A stretch of 64,000 nucleotides of DNA from Triops longicaudatus. Taxonomy: Eukaryota > Arthropoda > Branchiopoda > Notostraca > Triopsidae. A program made the translations under genes and the position numbers. Below are positions 1 to 11,503 of this stretch, piece by piece. Numbering within the stretch: position 1 is the stretch's first letter; the number at the start of each line of letters is the position of its first letter. The DNA is taken from contig JAGQDJ010000005.1 in NCBI GenBank assembly GCA_022885665.1, positions 310,001 through 374,000 of the forward strand. The letters run 5' to 3'. The notes beneath the pieces are model-generated. The model was not told the DNA's origin and made no database searches. It saw only the letters and a program-made list of their open reading frames with translations.

Positions 1-1121
1 GGCAGTCTACGAACTCCCATATCTTCACTAGTTCGCCGAATAATATTGCCATCTTCTGTAAGAAATATATAAAAAAAACATGTCATAGATCTCACAAATA
101 TTGGGTCTCTTAACCTCCTTTCCATTCTTAAATAAATTAATTACTAATGCACTAACCCGCACCCTCATTTTTTATTATTAGACCAGGCGTGAGCGTAGCT
201 CATTGCCATCACAATATAATATTACATGGCCGTACATGGCCTACACCCTCAATTCTAAAGTTATTGCACAGAATTCTTCAATTAACTGAACCTGTACCTC
301 GCGTTTCGTGATAAACGAATTTTTCCAGTGAAATCGAAATATCAGCTTAAGCTACTAGGAAACCGTCTTTTTATCATACATTGGTGAAAACTAAACTATG
401 TGCCGAAACGTTGGACAAGAAAGCCTCATTACTGTGAAGATGTAACTGAAGACTTCAAACGCGGTAACTCGGAATGCTGGATGGGCTCATCTCCCAACCC
501 GTCCGAATTATGTTGGCGCGTTGCTGAATACGGTTGGGACACGATGGATGTCCCTCCACCGCCCGACGGCACCTACGTTCTGGAAGTATTCTAAGACCAG
601 TACTCCATTCAACTACCGCGCTGTTTACGAAGCTGCAATAAAGCATGTTAACGATGGTCACATCAGCTTTACATATTTACATATACAAAGGAGAGGATTC
701 CAGTTTTATTGAAGTAAGTTACGCTTAATTGGGTAATTTTCACCACTTTACCTCTTTCAACAGTGTCAAGGTTAAGTTTAAATGTAACGACGGACGGGAA
801 TGTTTTTTGGAAAAAATAGAATCCGAAATTTCATCAGCCTCTTGGAAAACTTCGATCGTTCATTTGGGACGATCGATTGGTTCACGTACATATTAGACCA
901 GTCTCAATACTTGTTAATGGTAAAGGTTGTTTTGGATGCCTTTTTATGCAACGAAATAGACGTTATAGCAACTAATATACATGATGAAATCCCAATTACG
1001 GCCGCAACCACACTTTATTGTGCAACATTTAAGCTATATTTAGTACTTTTGAAACAACTTCGACATTTTTGTACGCTGTGGTATTTCTTAACCCAATCGA
1101 ACTACTCTTGCTTATTTCCAG
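1..1121. other. Gene-poor upstream stretch with a short broken ORF
   Basis: Mostly AT-rich sequence. At about 400-594 (+) there is an open stretch with a protein-like composition (several Cys and Trp, a Pro-rich run, ending in YVLEVF). At about 590-712 a second open stretch in another frame could continue it after a one-base shift. I do not recognise either. They may be the 3' remains of a decayed gene. The 139-codon open frame at 800-1219 has no protein-like character beyond its overlap with the pseudogene exon at 1122. Confidence 0.3.
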
Positions 1122-2285
1122 GAATCCTAATAATAATATTGTGTTCAACTTCGCCACCTCAGTTCAGAACTGGTCCTTGTTCAACAAAAACGGTGCGCTC
1201 TCGACGCGCCAGCCGCTGAACCACACCTCTTACAGGGCGCAACTCCTCATACAAAACTTCCGATTCGTTTGCCGGGATTGCTATCGCTAGTTCACTATTA
1301 TTTGAACCTTTGCATTCTGAAGTAATGGCAGAACTCCACTTCGCGTCTAAAGGTTCTGCAGCAGTTCCGGCGCAGCTTAAGCTCTTTAAGCAAAGCCAAT
1401 CGCCTGATGTACGACCACAGGAATTCGCTGACCTGACCCCATTTAGCGCATTTTCCAGCTCAGATTACCAGCCTATGAATTTGCCTGTTTCTTCAGAATG
1501 GGAACCTTTCCGTTCTGCTGCGGAAAGGTTATACGGGTCAGTCGGGTAATAACAATGTTGCAGTGGCAAGTATGTGATCCAAGCCGTTGCGGAACCCGAG
1601 CAATCCGAGATTGATTTGCTCTGTTCTTCGACCTGGTCGCGTGGCTTCAGCCTCAGTAGTTTCTGGTACCTTGTGCAAATACCAGACGAAGGAGCTGTTT
1701 GGGAAGTTCGAAGCCAGGACCCTTACCCAGTTACGGTACTAAGTACTAACTACCGTTTTTATTGGAACGGCTTATAATCGAGCGAACAAAACGAAAGAGG
1801 CTCTTATTATGCCGTACAACTAGTTCCACTTATATCTGTACTGTATTGACTGACACCATATACATGTGCAGTGCACAATACGCAAAAATGGCAGATTTTA
1901 CACACATGTAGAATCATATTTATTAATCTCAAAGGAATGGCAACGTTTGAAAGTGTCCGGGTACCAGCGCCGCGAACAACTCTGAAACTTGTTTGCTTGA
2001 TACGGAGAAGTACCAGCAGTCAAGCGGAACTGACTCTAGGCAAACGATCCGCTTTGAGAATTAATGATCACGCACTTTTGTTGTACCTCAGAGAGTGTGG
2101 AACTGCTCATCAACTCAACAGGCAAACTGTGGAAACCACCCTTTCCACTTCTACCGAACCCTATCAAGTAAAATCACGTCGTAAATTATCTCTAATACTA
2201 ACTCAAACTTGTGCTTTCGACTCAGATTGTCAAGGAGGGCTTTCTGTGCGAATCTGACAATTATATCGGTTTGAAAGATTTATGA
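1122..2285 (+). pseudogene. Decayed copy of the tandem MAM-like secreted protein family
   Basis: This copy aligns along its length with the two intact genes downstream, but the frame is broken at least three times. The N-terminal half starts after an acceptor at 1121 (FNFATSVQNW corresponds to the YDFTTSLQGW stretch of the next copy). It shifts frame near 1250, again near 1520 just before the family motif GYTGQSGNN, and then meets a stop near 1573 before the GFSLSSFWY segment resumes. The third exon (1935-2167, GMATFE...) and the short fourth exon (2226-2285, IVKEGF... then a stop) occupy the positions and have the same boundaries as the intact copies. No signal-peptide exon was found. The gene is most simply a non-functional paralogue. 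Sequencing error is unlikely to explain several shifts. Confidence 0.75.
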
Positions 2286-2884
2286 TCCTTCCCACACGTC
2301 AGAAGTGCTGGCAGGTGCTGCGCATCAACGTCGTCTATTCGTATCATAAAAACTGTCAGTCATATGATAAAAATGAAAAAGCTGTAATAAGCTAAAAGTG
2401 GCAAAACGTAAAATAATCTACTACGCATCAGTCTAACCGAGTTGTGTCAATGCAATATTAAGCGTGCAATTAAATACAACACTAATTACTATTTTTAATT
2501 ATCTACATTAACTTTTTTTCACAATGACAATTTCAAACATGGACATTTAAAATTGGTACGGTGCAACACAAAATGGTAACGACCGCTATACTTTGATCCT
2601 AGTCAGAAGGCCGAGAAGCGACGCATACACTTCTAACGAATTCAAAATAAATATGTAGGAAACTGAATAACTACCAAAGTGTGAACGCTGTAGCAAAATT
2701 TGTAATAATACACGCAATACTGACAGGCAAAAGAACATTGTTATCTCTCAATCAATCGAAAATTCCTCACGACGCGTTTAATCAGCCTTAGTCGATCTTA
2801 TCAATCACTTCTTTCTTAAACTCCCTACAGTTGACTGTTGTTTAGCTACTGGTCATTCGTAAGCAGCACATTCACAAATTCACA
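2286..2884. other. Intergenic, nothing recognised
   Basis: AT-rich spacer between the pseudogene and the first intact MAM-like gene. It presumably contains the promoter of the latter. No ORF, RNA gene or clear repeat was seen. Confidence 0.5.
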
Positions 2885-4235
2885 ATGTTTGAAACAAAAT
2901 TTCTCTCTTTTATACTGCTTGCAAGTATTGCAACCTTACCTGCACAGCGAACCGAAACAAAACGCCTTTCACCGAGTTCCGTGATGGTTACAGAAAGTAC
3001 AACTTACACGTAACATAGAATATATCAGTACAAGACAAACAAATTCTCATTTTCACATCAATAGGCACAATTCACCATCGCAACAGCTCTCCTACGACTT
3101 CACCACATCATTACAAGGTTGGGTCTTACCTAACACAAATGGAATCCGTTGGATTAGATCATCGTTGGCACCCAACTCGTCCTATTCATCCGGTATTCAA
3201 ATTAAATCCAACGATTTGTACTCCAACTACGCCGAAGCATATTCTCCACTACTTCAAACTATTCAAACCAACTCCTCAAATAATGACTACCCTCAACTAG
3301 TGATAACCTTCCTCTTAAAAGGGTCAGAAAGCGTTCCAGCTTCCTTAAAAATATTCCAACTTAGTGCAGGAACTCGAAATTTCCTTGTCGATTTGACGCC
3401 ATTGGGACAAAACACATGGACGGAACCACTAACTTTAAGTTTACCGTTACCTTCTATGCCAAACGTTCCCTTTCACCTCGTACTGGAAGGTTATACCGGC
3501 CAAACAGGCCAGAAGCAAGAAAACACAGTTTACGTTTCGAAAATTGTTTTCAATGGAGTCGATGAAATTAATTATTATCCTGATCATAATGTTACGTCAT
3601 GGATGGAAGGTTACACTCTCGGAAACCGCTGGATTTATTATGCTTATCAGAACACATGGACCGTGGGTGCCGGTACTGCAAGCCCCAGTACGTCATGTGA
3701 ATTTGTTTCTATTTTTTAAAAACAGTTCTTAATAATTTTTAATTGATTTTTGTCCTAAGCTAGACAGTAACTCTCTTTATTCCCAATCTGTTTAAGTAGC
3801 GAAATGACACAATTTAATGTGACCTTTTTAGGTATGGCCACTTTGGAGAGTTGGCCCCTCCCACCTTCTTCGCGTTCGCAAAAAGTTTCGCTACAGTTCA
3901 AGTTGAGCGGTAGCGTGGAATACCCTGCAGAACTCACCTTGAGAAAACGTACTGTGGATGGGATTTATGACAATGATCCTTTTATGGATTTACGACATTT
4001 TGGAAGTAGCGGTACGCCCGACTGGACGTCGTACACTGCCTACGTTGACGCTGCTGAAGACTTCCAGGTTTGTTTTATACTGCAATGCACACAATTCTTA
4101 TAAAGGTATGAAAAACAGATCGTGCTCGAAGGATACATTGCTGCCCCCCAAAATAAGAACGAAATTAGCATCAGAGAATTGCTGGTTGAATCATATGATG
4201 CATCTAACAAAGTACGACGGTTTAAACTCATCTAA
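2885..4235 (+). CDS. Secreted protein with two MAM-like domains, copy 1
   Basis: Four exons: 2885-3009, 3065-3687, 3832-4067 and 4119-4235. The spliced frame closes at 366 residues. Exon 1 encodes a signal peptide (basic start, then FLSFILLASIATLPA). Exon 2 encodes a first jelly-roll-like module opening SYDFTTSLQGW and ending in the motif FHLVLEGYTGQTGQ followed by a beta-strand (VYVSKIVFNG). This order (W-rich start, SP.L, LxFxLxGS, (I/V)xLEGYxG, hydrophobic strand) is that of MAM domains, but the usual cysteines are missing. Exons 3 and 4 make a second, shorter module (GMATLESWPLPP..., IVLEGYI). Intron phases (2, 1, 0) match copy 2. The protein is probably extracellular; its ligand is unknown. 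MAM-like is an inference from pattern, not a database match. Confidence 0.7.
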
Positions 4236-4452
4236 ATGCTTCATAAAAGAACCAGAACTGTAATAAAAAGCTTCCTTTTAGCGAATACAATCAACAAAAT
4301 CTGACTTGCAATTCTTATAATATCTTTTATACACTATCACGTCATAGTCTGCCTTTCATTGTTATCTTCAACTTTGATTACTAGGCTATCGATTCCAATT
4401 TTGTGCAGATAAAGCCCAATTTTTGCTTTACTCAGTCTGACTTGTCTGTTTC

Positions 4453-6221
4453 ATGAGAATGTCACCTTTTTCTGGCCTGGAAGCTTGTTTAACGCTGATT
4501 TTCTTGTTACTCTGCCATGTCGTTGGAACCGTCAACACAAAAATCCCGCTGAAGTAAGGAGTTTCGCTATAGTGCAGCTTGATTAACTAGAGTTCAATTT
4601 TTAAATCAGATCCGTAGCACCCTTAGTTTACGTTTTTGACAACTCGACCAATGGGTGGATTTTCTCAAATAACAACGGCAATCGATGGAATGTGACCACA
4701 ACACCAGATTCGGCGCCAGAAGGTTACGCTCGAGTACTGGCGGTACAAAACGGCATCGGCTATGCTGGGCCTACTTTCGCCACCTCGCCGGTACTGCGGC
4801 TGGCAGACACAGATAGTAATCGCAGACTGGCTATTACTTTCTGGTTACGGGGCTCGACTCAAATCCCCGTGCAACTCAAAATATATAAAGAAATACAAGA
4901 GTATTATCGGCCAAAAAGAGCGCTACTAGCCAACTTGGGAGCCTTTGGCAATATTCCCAGCAACGAATATTTCAAAGCGAGCGTGCCGATACCCATTGAG
5001 ACTGACTCGGAAGCTTTTCAGATTGTTCTCGAAGGATATACTGGCCAATCGAAGAGTAATATGATCGTGGTAGCGGAGATAGACGTCAATGGCTTGGCGG
5101 AAGTTGAAACGGGACAAATTAACTTGACTCGGTGGCAAACTGGCTCAACTTACGGAAGTTCCTGGTACACGGAAGTTATAATGGATCAGCAAGGAATCCG
5201 AGTTGATTGGGGAATGAGTCCACTTAGTGAACATCCCGGTACGTCACGAGATCGAGATTTAATTCTAGCGTGATTTTCTACAACACACATTTCCTGGCAC
5301 ATTTTACTGTTTCGCGTGAAGGTTTCGCCACTTTAGAGAGCCCACTAGTCGTTCCAAAATTGCTGCAGAAGCAAAAATTGGCTTTGGAATTTTGGCTACA
5401 AGGTTCCGAGGCTTATCCGGCTGAACTCTTTTTACGACGCCGAGGAGACAACGGTGTGTATGACGAAAAGCCCTTCCTCGACCTCAGGCCTTATGGCATT
5501 GTAAGGAATTTGGGTTTCCAGTGGATAGAAGCCACGTTGCCCCGAAGCTCTAAGCCCTTTCAGGTAAATTACTACGCACAAATTTAATACTTCTTTTAAA
5601 TAATAATTTTAAAGCTTTATTTACGTAGTTCAATCCCTTTCATTTTTAAATCACAAAAAAAATAACGTCTTCTCACTGAGGAAAAATGATTTCGCTACAG
5701 ATTTCCACTATGTTTTGGCAAAATGGTACAAAATTCTTTGGCAAATCTGTCGAAATTAAATACACCGAACGCGACAAGACGCGACACTAGAACATGTTCC
5801 GCAGACGCACCCAAAGCCTCATTCATACGTACCAGGTTTTTTTCTTCCTGGGCGTTTAGACTCAACCATTGACGTTTGAAAGTAGTACACCTCACTATTC
5901 AAGTCATTCGGATGGATATTCGGTCAAAATCAAATTCGTCGCACGTTACGATCCCTCAGAACAATTAACTGCAACTAAAGGTCATAGGGGGAAATTCACG
6001 TAATTGGAATTTTTCCACACAAATGTGTCTGCAAGATCTGGCTCATCGCTATTCATGACATTGTTTCACGTTCGTTAGTTCATTAAGATGCACTTCATGC
6101 GTTCTAGATTATCCTGGAAGGCTGTTTGGGTTCTACGTCCAATTTGGTGCGGGTCAGGAACATAACCCTGACTACTTTAAACTCCGAGGACGAGATTCTG
6201 AAAGCAGAGCACTGGTTGTAA
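4453..6221 (+). CDS. Secreted protein with two MAM-like domains, copy 2
   Basis: Four exons: 4453-4553, 4610-5238, 5322-5563 and 6108-6221, giving 361 residues. Exon 1 begins MRMSPFSGLEACLTLIFLLL, a clear signal peptide. Exon 2 carries the first module (LVYVFDNSTNGWIFSNNNGN, then SPVLRL, LAITFWLRGS and IVLEGYTGQSKSN). Exons 3-4 carry the second (GFATLESPL, LALEFWLQGSEAYPAELFLR, IILEGCLG). Exon sizes and phases are nearly identical to copy 1, so the pair arose by tandem duplication. The second module of both copies shares the core YPAELxLRxR. No transmembrane segment follows, so the product is probably secreted. Function is not recognised. Confidence 0.72.
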
Positions 6222-7437
6222 CCTTACCTAAGCGCTTTACTATGCACAGTTGCTTTTCCTTGTCATGTAATACAGCTGCGCGTTCAAGGTTAGCCAATAA
6301 GGAAGTCTAAAATAAATAAAAAAATGTCCACTAACCCGTCTCTTTTCCATTTACGGAAGCTGCGGAAGGTTTGGTCAGTTTGCTCGAAGGAGGTTTTATC
6401 CCACTGGGTTTACTCACACCACTCATTTTCAGGTTCAACTGTGATGACACAGCGCAGTTCTAACAAGAGAAAGCACCGACGAAATTAGTCATCCAAAAAT
6501 ATTGCAATATTTTTTAAGTGTTTCTTATTCGGTATTCCTATTTAAAAAATCCTAGCTAAGCTAATTCTTAGGATTAGGAATCAGTTACTTACCAAATTGC
6601 AGCTTAATTTAGTAAAAATAAATAGTTCACAACAATGAAAACATATCTAACCTCTGCTTAAAAACATTCAATCAACTGTCACGTGTTTGCCGCTTCCGTC
6701 GGTTGTCGCTGCTCTAAAAAGCGCGCGCAATTTATGTGCATTTGCAGCGTGCCACGAACATCAACTATCGTTTTAATCATTGCTGTAACGAGAAATGTAA
6801 ATTCACACGCCTGTTCGGAAGAGTGGATATCCCCTTATCAGTGATATGCTAATCGAGGTGCTAATACCATTCATAATTTGTGGTGCACAGTTCCCAAACT
6901 TCTATCTCAATTCCAATAGAAGTTATTAAAAACGAGGATACAACCATTCAGAGCTGTGCGTACACCGTACCAGTTTTTTAAGGACAAATGTAGAAAGTTG
7001 TTAAGTTTGATTAACGACCTGTTAAGCAACAAAAGTCTAATATGATTATATCTTTCTTGCAGAAGCATTAAAGCCTTTTTTTAAAGCAAGCGTAGCTACA
7101 GCTTTAAAAAGTTTTAAAAATGAAGAGATGAAAGAAAGAAAATCGGGACCCCCATCGTAAATAATAGAGTTTGGATCAGTTTTTTTTTTTACAGCCGCAT
7201 TGCTTATTTCGATGGATGTAAATGGGAGTCGTATGTTCGCACCAACTGACCTCTAACATGTTTTTTTCGACTCGAAAAGCTTGGATTTCCGGTTTTGAAA
7301 GACAATAACCTCCCCAAAACATTCGCTTTTATTACTGCACGATAACCGCCGTGCCAGTCACTATTTGTCCAAATGCAGGGGACAAGAAGGTCAAGATAGC
7401 CCTATTTGGAAGTAAGTCAAGCAAGTTAAGGATAAAA
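6222..7437. other. Intergenic, nothing recognised
   Basis: AT-rich spacer with short homopolymer runs. It lies between the 3' end of MAM-like copy 2 and the 3' end of the uncertain minus-strand gene. No convincing exon, tRNA or terminal repeat was found. Confidence 0.4.
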
Positions 7438-9962
7438 TCACAGTTTACAGGTAGTTTCACACCTCTTTGTCCGTGTTGCAGCATTGTGAATCCCCACAGA
7501 AAGTGGAAGGATTAAAAGAAAGCCAGAAATCATATTAGAGGTCTCTTGTACCGTAATTTTTACTAATATAAGTGTTTGATAACTATTTTTTGAGTGCCCA
7601 AAATAGAAACTAACATTCAACGAAAACAAAATTTAAGATCGCTAGGGCGTCGTCCCACATCTACCCACTGTAAAATTAGCATATTGGGTTTACTCCCTGA
7701 CCGCCGGGCTTTCTGGTTCAATTTTAAATTGGAAAGATTATTTACTCCGGTAAACCAAGCATTTTTGTTCTGCTCCTTTAAAGATTTACGTTACTCTAAA
7801 GAAAAATGTATACGGGAACATAACTTACCTTATGAATAATAAATGTGGCAGTTTTGTAGTGAAATTGAAGTCCAAAGAGCCCTTACAATATTAATTACGT
7901 ATCCAAAATCAGTACACTCGCACACGCAGATGTGGAGGACACCTGTAACACAGCCTGCACCGTCGGCAGGTAAGATTCGACTAACAAGTTGAAGTGACGT
8001 AAGGGGGATATGATGAGGATCCCCTAAGGTGTCTGACAAAACAAGTTCTTCTTGCCCTAAAAGGTTAGTGCAAAGAGTGCGGAACGTGACGTAGAAACTA
8101 TAGTATTCGAACGATGTACCAAGAGGGGAAATCCAATTTGTCATCCCATTGATTTGTCCCTCATGATACACTGCTCCTGATGCTGCAGAATTGTGCGAGA
8201 ACGGCGGCTCATATCTACTCATTGCAACATTTTCGACTAAATGCTTAGCAAAACAAGTAACGCAGTTCTATATTTAGTTTGAAGCCATTCAATTTTTTTT
8301 GCAAGTGCTGATGGCAGAGGCGCAGCTAGGAATTTGTTTCGGGGTAGGCCTGTACACTCAAACGCCCCTCAATTTGCCTCAATTCAACTAAATTTTTATT
8401 TAGTTAAATTGAATTCATGAATGTCTTGTTGCCCACGCTACAAGACATTCATGAATTCACGTGCATCAATGTAAGACCTGCTAGAATTGCGAAAAGGAGG
8501 AGTCAATAATTTTTTTTTTAAGGATTTCGGGGTAGGCCTGGGCCTGCCGGGCCTACCCCCTGGCTGCGCCACTGGCTGATGGCAACCCAGCGTGCCAAAG
8601 ATACGGGAGTCTTTTTCTCGATTGTACAGTACTTAATTCTCCTAAGGAAATAATCTCTATTTACAGTTGTAAGTCTTCTTCTAACTTCAAATGCTTAGAA
8701 TTTCACATTAATCTAAAATTTTAGTTTGGTGTCATAAAACGACGACGGAAACTTCTGCACGTCATTTTTCCATCCTTACCTCAACGCCCATTTCAATGCG
8801 CAAGTCATAGTATTTGACTCAAAAGTTTTCCCAGCTCTCACCCGATTTATATCTGATGCAACTAAAAACTGTAAGTAATAGCGTAATTAACAACAAAGTT
8901 TCTCAGTTATCCAATGCGTTAAATAATTTCGAGCTCTACATACTCCCCGCCCACTGGACAACGTGCAAACGTTGTTGATTGTTCACTTGAAACAAGCAAT
9001 ACCATTGTAAATATGTTTGTAAATAAAAAGTTCCTGCAATAGGCTCCGGCCTAAGCTGGTAAAGTCACAAAAAAATCTCTACGCCAAACAAGCTCTAACA
9101 CATACGTTTTCAAACGTATTTTAGATGTATTTTGTACGTCTCATATGCCTCTATTGACATCACCATATTGATGTCTGACAGACGTACCTGTGCTATTTGG
9201 ACAGAGGGGGCTAAAAAGCATATTTCCAAGCTATTCGTTTGCTTTATGGGCTATTTGCAGCAAATCTACAATTCACTGGCTATAGTTCAATAATAATGTA
9301 CAGAGTAAGTATTTAAGATCTCTTCATTTTTTACAATTGTTTTCCCGAAAATTTCCGTTCTCTCAAGTTCTAAGTTTTCACATTTTGGGAACAGTGCTTC
9401 GACATGTCTTGCAGACGTTGTGTTTAAAGTCCTGCAAACCGCTTTTTATATCAACCGGGACATAACGTCACCAACAATTTGGCCAGTTAACATTTGTAGA
9501 TTTATTTATGTGAGAGCTTGAATAGACTTCGTGAAGATTTATCAGGCAACGTGTATTTGTCAGACTCCGAATAAGCAATCCTGACTGCGCTAGCTTTTTG
9601 CAAAACAAAGCTGCGTCATTCCAATTAAACCGACAAAATTCAATGTACAGTAATAGATATAACTCACCTTAACGAGACACCGTAGGTAAGTCGCTGCGAA
9701 AACACTGAAACAAAATCAAACTCATTAAGAGTTCATGAAGTGTAAAAAGATATATATTTTCCACAATGGAATGCAAGCGAAGCACACAGTAAAAAGTATA
9801 AGTATAAAAGGGTTTACAAAAATAGTACACCGTAAAAATTGCTTTGGTCGAGTCTGAGAAGAGAGCTTGGTACGAGGAAAACACAGAATCATTGACTATC
9901 AACTGACAAAGAGTACAAATACAAATACCAAAAAAAGCAGCTGGTATGACAACAATTTTCAA
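7438..9962 (-). CDS. Putative secreted or membrane protein, multi-exon, unrecognised
   Basis: A tentative minus-strand gene. Exon 1 (9962-9818) begins MKIVVIPAAFFGICICTLCQ, a good signal peptide, and ends at a GTAAAC donor in phase 1. A 37-nt exon (9704-9668) between strong splice sites (TTTCAG and GTGAGT) keeps the frame (phase 2). Further in, an exon near 8865-8780 (ASDINRVRAGKTFESNT...) ends at GTAAGG in phase 2. It joins in frame to a long open stretch from about 8211 (YEPPFSHNSAASG...) down to 7830, which has a cysteine cluster (HICVCECTDFG). A possible hydrophobic segment (ISGFLLILPLSVGI) lies at 7438-7530. The exons between 9668 and 8865 are not resolved. I do not recognise the family; start, end and some exons are uncertain. 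Confidence 0.4.
8315..8574. mobile_element. hAT-type MITE with 8-bp target duplication
   Basis: A 260-bp non-autonomous element. Its ends are inverted repeats: CAGAGGCGCAGCTAGGAATT at the left, and at the right a sequence whose reverse complement begins CAGTGGCGCAGCCAGGG. It is flanked exactly by the 8-bp direct repeat GCTGATGG (8307-8314 and 8575-8582). The CAGNGGCGCAGC end and the 8-bp duplication are the signature of the hAT superfamily. The interior has a second palindrome (TTCATGAATGTCTTG and its complement, about 8416-8458) and GGGGTAGGCC motifs near both ends. It has no coding capacity and lies inside a putative intron of the unrecognised minus-strand gene. Confidence 0.93.
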
Positions 9963-10002
9963 TTAAATAATTGAGATTCAAAGCACTAAATATCAAACAA
10001 AC

Positions 10003-11104
10003 TTATTTCGCATTCAGCATTTGCTGTCTTAAGCTGCGACGGACCACACTTTGAGCAACTCGCTGAAACTCATCGACCCCTAACTGCATTCTCGAAACTT
10101 CACAAGCTAATGCTTGAGTAGGACTACTGAAAATATGCTTTTCTTCCTCGTTCAGTTTACTCCTCGTATCAAGACGCGATCCGCTCACAGCATTTTGTAA
10201 AGTTAGGGAGATTGAGCTCATCCTCGCAGACAAACTGCGCTTGAAACTTTGTGCCGACAAACTTTTCCTCAATTTTCCTCTTTGCAAATTGCTCGCTTTC
10301 GCCGCATTTTCCTCGTTTTCGATTTCCTCCGTCCTTCCTCGAGGAGAAAACGAAAATCTTTGAGCATGGTTGTGTTGGCGAGGGGTTTCGATACCGAAGG
10401 GACTGTAAAGCTCTTCCGGTGTGCGACCCAAAAGTTCTTTAGCTCGCTGAGGCGTAAGGCGGAGCTTATAACGAGGCGTGCCCGGGGTGAACGGCGAATT
10501 CGTAAGACGTTGGCGTCGTTTCGTAACAGGTTTCAGTTTCTGCAACGGAAAATGAAATTACCATTGACAATCGACTAAGCCACGAAAGATTTCACAACTA
10601 GTTGACCAGATTAATCGTAAAATTACTTATTTACAAGATATGTGAACAATTATTTGAAGGATATAAAATATGCATTGACAAAATTTAAACGACAGAATCA
10701 GGAATACGGAGTCAACACTCAAGCTTATAAAATATGGAAATACTACGAGCTCATGAACGCAAGTTGAAACAAAAAGTGCGAAAATATTGATAACAGTCTT
10801 CTACTCTCTTAAAGGCGACAGCAACTATTGACAGCAGGAAACTTACTTGTGAAAAAGTATCAAAAGCATTTCGTATTTTGCCCGCGCCTGATCGCAACAT
10901 TTTTTGAGCCTCTCTGGGAACTTCTTTGACGTTCATCGTAGACAACACTTGTCTTGAATTTTTCGAGCTTGTACGTTTTTCTTTCTTAAAATTTGTTGAA
11001 ACGTAATGATTTTCTACATCATTGCGCTGCAATCTTCGACTTATCACGCCTGTGCTTTGTTGTGCGTTAACGGTTTTCTCACTAGCACTATTCAGATTTT
11101 CCAT
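10003..11104 (-). CDS. Basic, Ser/Arg-rich two-exon protein of unknown function
   Basis: Two exons (11104-10847 and 10539-10003) join in phase 0 to give 264 residues. The first exon encodes a polar, basic N-terminus ending KMLRSGAGKIRNAFDTFSQ. The second begins KLKPVTKRRQRL and contains SPFTPGTPRYKLRLTPQRAK and an RTPEELYSPFGIETPR stretch with several Ser/Thr-Pro sites, then ends in a helical VSRMQLGVDEFQRVAQSVVR segment. The many S/T-P and basic motifs suggest a nuclear or cell-cycle-phosphorylated protein. The order of a short helical segment, an S/T-P-rich centre and a C-terminal helix loosely recalls the vertebrate PIMREG (FAM64A/RCS1) family, but I hold that only as a weak guess. It is divergent with MED19. 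Confidence 0.7.
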
Positions 11105-11503
11105 GCTTATTAGGAGCTTAAAGTTGAAAATAGCCTACAATGAAAAAAATATAGTATCACACAATTATTTTCTTTTACGTCAAACTTACTGAAAGTCACA
11201 ATTTCTTCCTGAACGGCAAAGCTTAGCGTTCCAAAACAGACGTTGTTACCGCGCCTTATGACCGTTTGATTTTCGTTAGTTCTCAAACTCACCGTTATAG
11301 CTATTCACCCAGAAGTCGCCAGGAAGGATTGGTGGGGCGCTCGAAGGCTGCCCGAGAGTGGCTCGCAGGTGCTCTGGATTAGGCTCCACTATTGCTAGCG
11401 CTCGTTGCGGCCAATGGATACATCTAAAACTTGTTTACGTGCCCACGGTTGCTCCACTTACTACAGAATAAAGGAGTAAACCGGGTTAAATAACATTGCA
11501 AAA
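11105..11503. promoter_or_regulatory. Bidirectional promoter region between the basic-protein gene and MED19
   Basis: The two start codons face away from each other and are only 399 bp apart. The stretch at about 11320-11410 is visibly more G+C-rich than the surroundings, as expected of a shared housekeeping promoter. No TATA box was identified with confidence. Part of the region (11110-11160) may be a 5' UTR and intron of the minus-strand gene. Confidence 0.5.

Noticed and set aside
9669..9962. Single-exon 97-residue membrane protein
   Set aside because: The signal-peptide start is plausible, but the downstream part crosses a good donor and acceptor. I prefer to treat it as the first two exons of the larger minus-strand gene.
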